A stretch of DNA of 9,526 nt, taken from assembly GCA_002427325.1 (NCBI GenBank), contig DIQS01000043.1, positions 3,389-12,914 of the forward strand. Direction: 5' to 3'. The notes beneath the pieces were generated by a model. It ran no database searches. It had not been told where the DNA came from and was given only the letters and a program-made list of their open reading frames with translations. A program made the position numbers and the translations under genes. Below are positions 5,955-9,526 of the stretch, in pieces. Every line of letters starts with the position of its first letter. Within the stretch, counting starts at the first letter, position 1. Source of the DNA: Cloacimonetes bacterium UBA5456. GTDB lineage: Bacteria > Cloacimonadota > Cloacimonadia > Cloacimonadales > Cloacimonadaceae.

Positions 5955-7429
5955 AAATATATCACAACGCAAAATGGTGGATTAAGGGAAGAATCGATCC
6001 CGAAATCATCGCAGTCGGCGTCAAAGACGGCAAGATCGTTGAACTCTTTAATAAACTGCCGCAAGGCTCGCACCGAAGCATCGATCTCGGTGGCAGATTT
6101 GTCTTTCCCGGCTTCATCGACACCCACACTCACAGCTTTGAAGGCGGCTTATATTCAATGATGATCGACCTTTCCCCTGCACAGAGCATCTCAGACGTGT
6201 TGGAATTGATACACGAATATTCTCGCTCAAAAGGCAAGTATATCTTTGCCTGGAACTTCGACGAGAGTAGCATCAAAGAAAAGCGTTTTCCCACGAGACA
6301 GGAGCTGGATAAAGTTCTGCAGGATAAGAACCTCGTGCTTCGCCGCATCGACGGTCATTCCTGCATCGTAAATAGCTTTGCCCTAAAGAACATCCGTGAA
6401 AGCGGCAAGCTGCTTGATTCTCGGGATGAAGTGCTGCGCGGCTATGACAACGATCTCGCCGTGCATTGGTTTCACAAAAGCCTTGATCAAGACATCATCA
6501 TCGAGGCATATCACACAGCGTCCCGAATCGCGCTTCAGGGCGGCTTTACAGGCATACACACCATGATCGGTGATGCAGACATGTCGATCACGCATTACGA
6601 GCTGATTAGAGACCGTTTGAGCGACTTTGCGGTGCGTTATCATATCTATCCTCAATCTTTTGATATTGACGCCGCCTTGGATGCAGGAGCCACTCGTGTG
6701 GGTGGTTGCATCTTGGCTGATGGTTCAATCGGCAGCAAGACAGCGGCATTGTCTTTTAATTATCTGAATAGCGATAGCAGTGGAAGTCTCTATCAGACCG
6801 ACGACTTCTGGAAAGCTTTTATCACGAGGGCGCATCAGAATAATCTGCAAGTCGGCGTGCACTGCATAGGTGACCGCGCCATCAAGCAGATTAATGATGT
6901 CTATCTCGCTCTGGAAAGGGCAGATAGTCGTGATCTGCGACATCAGATCATCCACTGTGAAATCACGCCGGACAGCCTCCTGGATGAGATCGCCGAGTCA
7001 AAGGCTGCAACCGTGATGCAACCGGCTTTTGATCGACTCTGGGGCGGCACGGACGGCTTCTATGCCAGCATGTTGGGCAAGGACAAAACTTTTGAGATGA
7101 ACCGCTTTGCCAGTCTGCTCAAACGCGGCGTAAAGGTCACAGGCTCATCGGATTGGTATATCACCGAGCTCGATATCGTTAAATCCTTGCAATCGTTGCT
7201 CATCCACACGAATCCCGATGAGCGAATCAGTTTGAAGGATGCTGTGTCAATCTACACCGAAAACGCCGCTTGGCTCTCGCATGATGAAGGCCGCTTAGGC
7301 AAGATAGAGAAAGGCTTTATCGCGGATTTCAGCGTTCTGGAAAGCTTGCCTTCTGTCGAGATTTCAGACACTAAAAAGCAAGTTAAAGCGATCATCAGAG
7401 ATGGTGAGATGGTGCACGATGCTCTCTAA
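5951..7429 (+). CDS. YtcJ-like amidohydrolase
   Basis: This is a metal-dependent hydrolase of the amidohydrolase superfamily, in the YtcJ/LAF3 group (amidohydrolase 3), whose natural substrates are mostly unknown. The 492 residues begin with a small beta-sandwich part, then the barrel. FPGFIDTHTH at 52-61 holds the HxH metal motif (His59, His61). WNFDES (101-106) and RIDGHSCIVNSFAL (132-145) are typical of the group. GVHCIGDRA (302-310, His304), HQIIHCE (331-337, His335) and TGSSDW (397-402, Asp401) supply further metal and catalytic residues. The C-terminal GRLGKIEKGFIADFSVLE (447-464) returns to the sandwich domain. There is no signal peptide, so it should be cytoplasmic. AAGGA stands five bases before the ATG, which overlaps the maf stop; the 3' end overlaps the next gene. 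The substrate cannot be told. Confidence 0.9.
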   Translation: MKIYHNAKWWIKGRIDPEIIAVGVKDGKIVELFNKLPQGSHRSIDLGGRFVFPGFIDTHTHSFEGGLYSMMIDLSPAQSISDVLELIHEYSRSKGKYIFAWNFDESSIKEKRFPTRQELDKVLQDKNLVLRRIDGHSCIVNSFALKNIRESGKLLDSRDEVLRGYDNDLAVHWFHKSLDQDIIIEAYHTASRIALQGGFTGIHTMIGDADMSITHYELIRDRLSDFAVRYHIYPQSFDIDAALDAGATRVGGCILADGSIGSKTAALSFNYLNSDSSGSLYQTDDFWKAFITRAHQNNLQVGVHCIGDRAIKQINDVYLALERADSRDLRHQIIHCEITPDSLLDEIAESKAATVMQPAFDRLWGGTDGFYASMLGKDKTFEMNRFASLLKRGVKVTGSSDWYITELDIVKSLQSLLIHTNPDERISLKDAVSIYTENAAWLSHDEGRLGKIEKGFIADFSVLESLPSVEISDTKKQVKAIIRDGEMVHDAL

Positions 7430-7964
7430 ACTCACTTTTGATGAGGTCAAAGCTCTCGCAGAAAAGGCACTTGAGCTTCACCCCCACTCGGAGCCGATAG
7501 ACCTCTATAAGCTCTTTTATCAGGCATATATGGGACCTTCACATATGCTGAAGGATAAAGACAAAGCCGCCGAGATGATCTATCGTGAAGCCGACGATAT
7601 GAATAGAGCATATATTCCGATGATTCAAGAGCTTGGAGATACTTATGTGAGACTAAGTCTCAGTGTGCTCGGCTTTGTCACCCTGAAGGAATCGAAGATA
7701 CTCGCTGAATGGATGCTGGAATCTTGCATTGATGATAGCAGTGCAAAGGACGAGTTTCATAGACTTTGGCTTTCTTGGGTTCCCCACTTGCAAGAGCTGC
7801 TTCCCGCTGATGAAAAGCTTTGGCACGAGACACTTACCATCGCAGAGCAAGGCGTGATTCCCTCACATTCTACGCTATTTAACACACATTATGACCCTCA
7901 TTATAGAGTGGTAAACATCAAGCTTAAACCCTATTATAATTTCTTTTTTGGAGAAGATAAATGA
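7419..7964 (+). CDS. conserved-looking protein of unknown function
   Basis: I do not recognise this 181-residue protein. It looks soluble: there is no signal peptide or membrane segment. The most striking parts are GPSHML at 39-44, WLSW at 117-120, and a His/Tyr-rich C-terminal block with HS (150-151) and HYDPHYRVV (157-165) followed by the aromatic tail YYNFFF. Clustered His, Tyr and Pro of this kind usually mark an active or metal site, but that is inference. It starts within the end of the amidohydrolase and its TGA overlaps the gltX ATG, so it is almost surely translated in this operon. I chose the ATG at 7419 (11-base overlap, GGTG four bases upstream); an ATG at 7401 would add six residues (MVRWCT) but has no ribosome binding site. 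Confidence 0.85.
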   Translation: MLSKLTFDEVKALAEKALELHPHSEPIDLYKLFYQAYMGPSHMLKDKDKAAEMIYREADDMNRAYIPMIQELGDTYVRLSLSVLGFVTLKESKILAEWMLESCIDDSSAKDEFHRLWLSWVPHLQELLPADEKLWHETLTIAEQGVIPSHSTLFNTHYDPHYRVVNIKLKPYYNFFFGEDK

Positions 7965-9382
7965 ATGATATCAGAGTAAGATTTGCCCCCAGCCCTACCG
8001 GTTATTTGCACATCGGTGGAATGCGCACCGCGTTATATAATTACCTATTTGCCAAGAGGATGAATGGTGCTTGCATCTTGCGCATTGAAGACACAGATCA
8101 AAATAGAGAAGTGGAGGGAGCAGCCGAAAACCTCGTCAAAGTGCTCCATGAACTGGGAATAGATTTCAGCGAAAGTCCCCTAATTGGCGGCAAACACGCT
8201 CCTTACACGCAATCAGAGAGACTACAGCTCTATCGTGAACACGCTCAAAGATTGCTCAATGAAGGCAAAGCATATCACTGCTTCTGCAGCCCCGAAACCC
8301 TCACCCAAATGCGTGAAGAACAACAAGCTAAGGGAGAGGCAATGAAATATGACAGACGCTGCTTGGCGCTCAGCAAAGAAGAGGTTCAAGCCAAGTTAGA
8401 CGCGGGACTTGATCACGTCATCCGCCTGCGCATGCCCGACGAAAGAATATTCGTATTTGAGGACATCATTCGCGGCAAGGTCGAAATGGACGCCGATCAA
8501 TCCGACGACCAAGTTCTGATCAAGTCTGATGGCTTCCCCACCTATCACCTTGCAGCCGTGGTAGATGACCATTATATGGAAATCAGCCACGTCATCCGTG
8601 GCGAAGAATGGCTCTCTTCCACGCCCAAACATGTTTGGCTCTATGAATGCTTCGACTGGCAAGCTCCAAAGTGGGTGCATCTCCCTCTCATTCTTAACAC
8701 TGACAGGTCTAAGTTAAGTAAAAGGATGAATGATGTATCCGTAGAAAGCTATTTGAGTAAGGGTTACCTCAAGGAAGCACTCACAAACTTCGTAGCTCTT
8801 TTAGGCTGGCATGCCGCAGACGACAGAGAGTTTTACAGTCTTGAAGAACTGTGTGAATCCTTTAGTTTGGAAAGAGTTAGCAAGGCTGGCGCAGTGTTTG
8901 ATCTCACCAAGCTTGACTGGATGAATGGACAATACATGCGCAATCTGCCTCTCGAAGTGATCGCAGAGCGCGCCAAGAGCTGGTTTGACAAAGAACATAC
9001 GTCTGATCAAAAACGCTATTTATCCATAGTTGACGCCGCGCGTCAGAGATGCACCTTGCTTCCGGAGATAGCTGAATATGCCTCTAACTTCCTTAACCGC
9101 AAGGATATCGATGAGGACAATCGTACGCTGATCGAAAGCGAAGATGCAAAGAAGGTTTTAAAGGACATTCACGATCGCCTTAGCAAGATTGATATCAACG
9201 ATGCCGATGCCGTCAATCAGATGACAAAAGATAGCATTGAAGCTCTCGGAATCAAAGGGAAACACTTCTATACCCCACTCAGGCTTGCACTTATCAACAT
9301 GCCTCACGGGCCGGATTTGCCCACCACACTTCAGATTATCGGCAAAGAAGAGGCTCTGTCTCGCCTGAAAAGATACTTCTAA
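7961..9382 (+). CDS. gltX: glutamyl-tRNA synthetase
   Basis: The enzyme charges tRNA-Glu with glutamate in the cytoplasm. It is a class I synthetase of full bacterial length (473 residues). The HIGH-type motif is HIGG at 17-20 within RFAPSPTGYLHIGG, and the KMSKS-type motif is KLSKR at 251-255. HLAAVVDDHYM (196-206) and VIRGEEWLSSTPKH (211-224) belong to the catalytic domain. A zinc-type insertion has Cys107, Cys109, Tyr130 and Cys134. The His that completes the E. coli site (two residues after the last Cys) is Ala here, so Tyr130 may be the fourth ligand, as in the E. coli paralogue YadB. The C-terminal third is the anticodon-binding helical domain. GGAG stands seven bases before the ATG, which overlaps the previous stop as ATGA. 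I cannot tell whether it is discriminating for tRNA-Glu or also charges tRNA-Gln. Confidence 0.97.
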   Translation: MNDIRVRFAPSPTGYLHIGGMRTALYNYLFAKRMNGACILRIEDTDQNREVEGAAENLVKVLHELGIDFSESPLIGGKHAPYTQSERLQLYREHAQRLLNEGKAYHCFCSPETLTQMREEQQAKGEAMKYDRRCLALSKEEVQAKLDAGLDHVIRLRMPDERIFVFEDIIRGKVEMDADQSDDQVLIKSDGFPTYHLAAVVDDHYMEISHVIRGEEWLSSTPKHVWLYECFDWQAPKWVHLPLILNTDRSKLSKRMNDVSVESYLSKGYLKEALTNFVALLGWHAADDREFYSLEELCESFSLERVSKAGAVFDLTKLDWMNGQYMRNLPLEVIAERAKSWFDKEHTSDQKRYLSIVDAARQRCTLLPEIAEYASNFLNRKDIDEDNRTLIESEDAKKVLKDIHDRLSKIDINDADAVNQMTKDSIEALGIKGKHFYTPLRLALINMPHGPDLPTTLQIIGKEEALSRLKRYF

Positions 9383-9402
9383 ATCCTAATCAACCCCATA
9401 TT

Positions 9403-9440
9403 AGAGGCATGCGGAGAATATCTGTCATGCCTCTTTTCTA
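9403..9440 (+). terminator. rho-independent terminator after gltX
   Basis: AGAGGCATG at 9403-9411 pairs perfectly with CATGCCTCT at 9426-9434, and the stem is followed by a T-rich run (TTTCTATTGATTT). The 14-base loop could form a small inner AGA/TCT helix. The hairpin starts 20 bases after the gltX stop and closes the plus-strand operon. Confidence 0.8.
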
Positions 9441-9526
9441 TTGATTTCAATGCTTCTTCAGAGCCCTGCATTTTGAATACCGTTTTATGTCAAGTCCTGA
9501 TATCAGGCATTCCCACAAAAAACCGA
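9441..9526. other. intergenic tail with a 12-base palindrome
   Basis: No gene can be supported here. The stretch contains the perfect palindrome CCTGATATCAGG at 9496-9507 and, on the minus strand, a consensus -35 hexamer TTGACA (9488-9493) without a -10 at a workable distance. It may be the upstream region of a gene beyond the window. Confidence 0.3.

Noticed and set aside
9379..9471. 30-codon minus-strand frame starting at 9471 and running through the gltX terminator
   Set aside because: It is very short, has no ribosome binding site, includes both arms of the terminator hairpin and matches nothing I know.
9465..9493. Minus-strand promoter built on TTGACA at 9488-9493
   Set aside because: The hexamer is perfect, but the sequence 16-18 bases downstream is G+C-containing and unlike a -10, and no gene follows on that strand.

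Overview
The window is a compact, gene-dense stretch of bacterial chromosome with two tightly packed gene blocks that diverge from an intergenic region near 5225-5363. The ExbB/ExbD/TonB-type genes imply a Gram-negative cell with an outer membrane. Protein character and the mid-range base composition suggest a member of the FCB superphylum, possibly Candidatus Cloacimonadota. That placement rests on overall impression, not on a marker gene, and is tentative. I see no insertion sequences, phage genes, tRNA or rRNA genes, or CRISPR arrays.

Minus strand, read right to left. serC (serine and pyridoxal phosphate biosynthesis) comes first and ends at a hairpin that looks like a terminator. A six-gene run follows: exbB, exbD, a TonB-like gene, folP, cdaA and coaE. 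All junctions are overlaps or gaps of 8 bases or less, so it is probably one transcript. It joins an inner-membrane proton-driven energy transducer to folate synthesis, cyclic di-AMP synthesis and the last step of CoA synthesis. No clear terminator follows coaE. Its 3' end runs into a small convergent reading frame at the left edge.

Plus strand, from 5364 rightwards. maf (nucleotide pyrophosphatase), a YtcJ-type amidohydrolase, an unrecognised 181-residue protein and gltX (glutamyl-tRNA synthetase) are chained by ATGA or short overlaps. A good rho-independent terminator closes the run at about 9403-9440. The last 85 bases hold no supported gene.

The content is mostly housekeeping. I found no convincing new multi-gene system. 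The points most worth a second look are: a diadenylate cyclase whose RHR active-site motif reads RHL; the unrecognised His-rich conserved-looking protein between the amidohydrolase and gltX; an 8-base inverted repeat over the overlapping -10-like elements of the divergent serC/maf region; and the 56-codon frame at the left edge.
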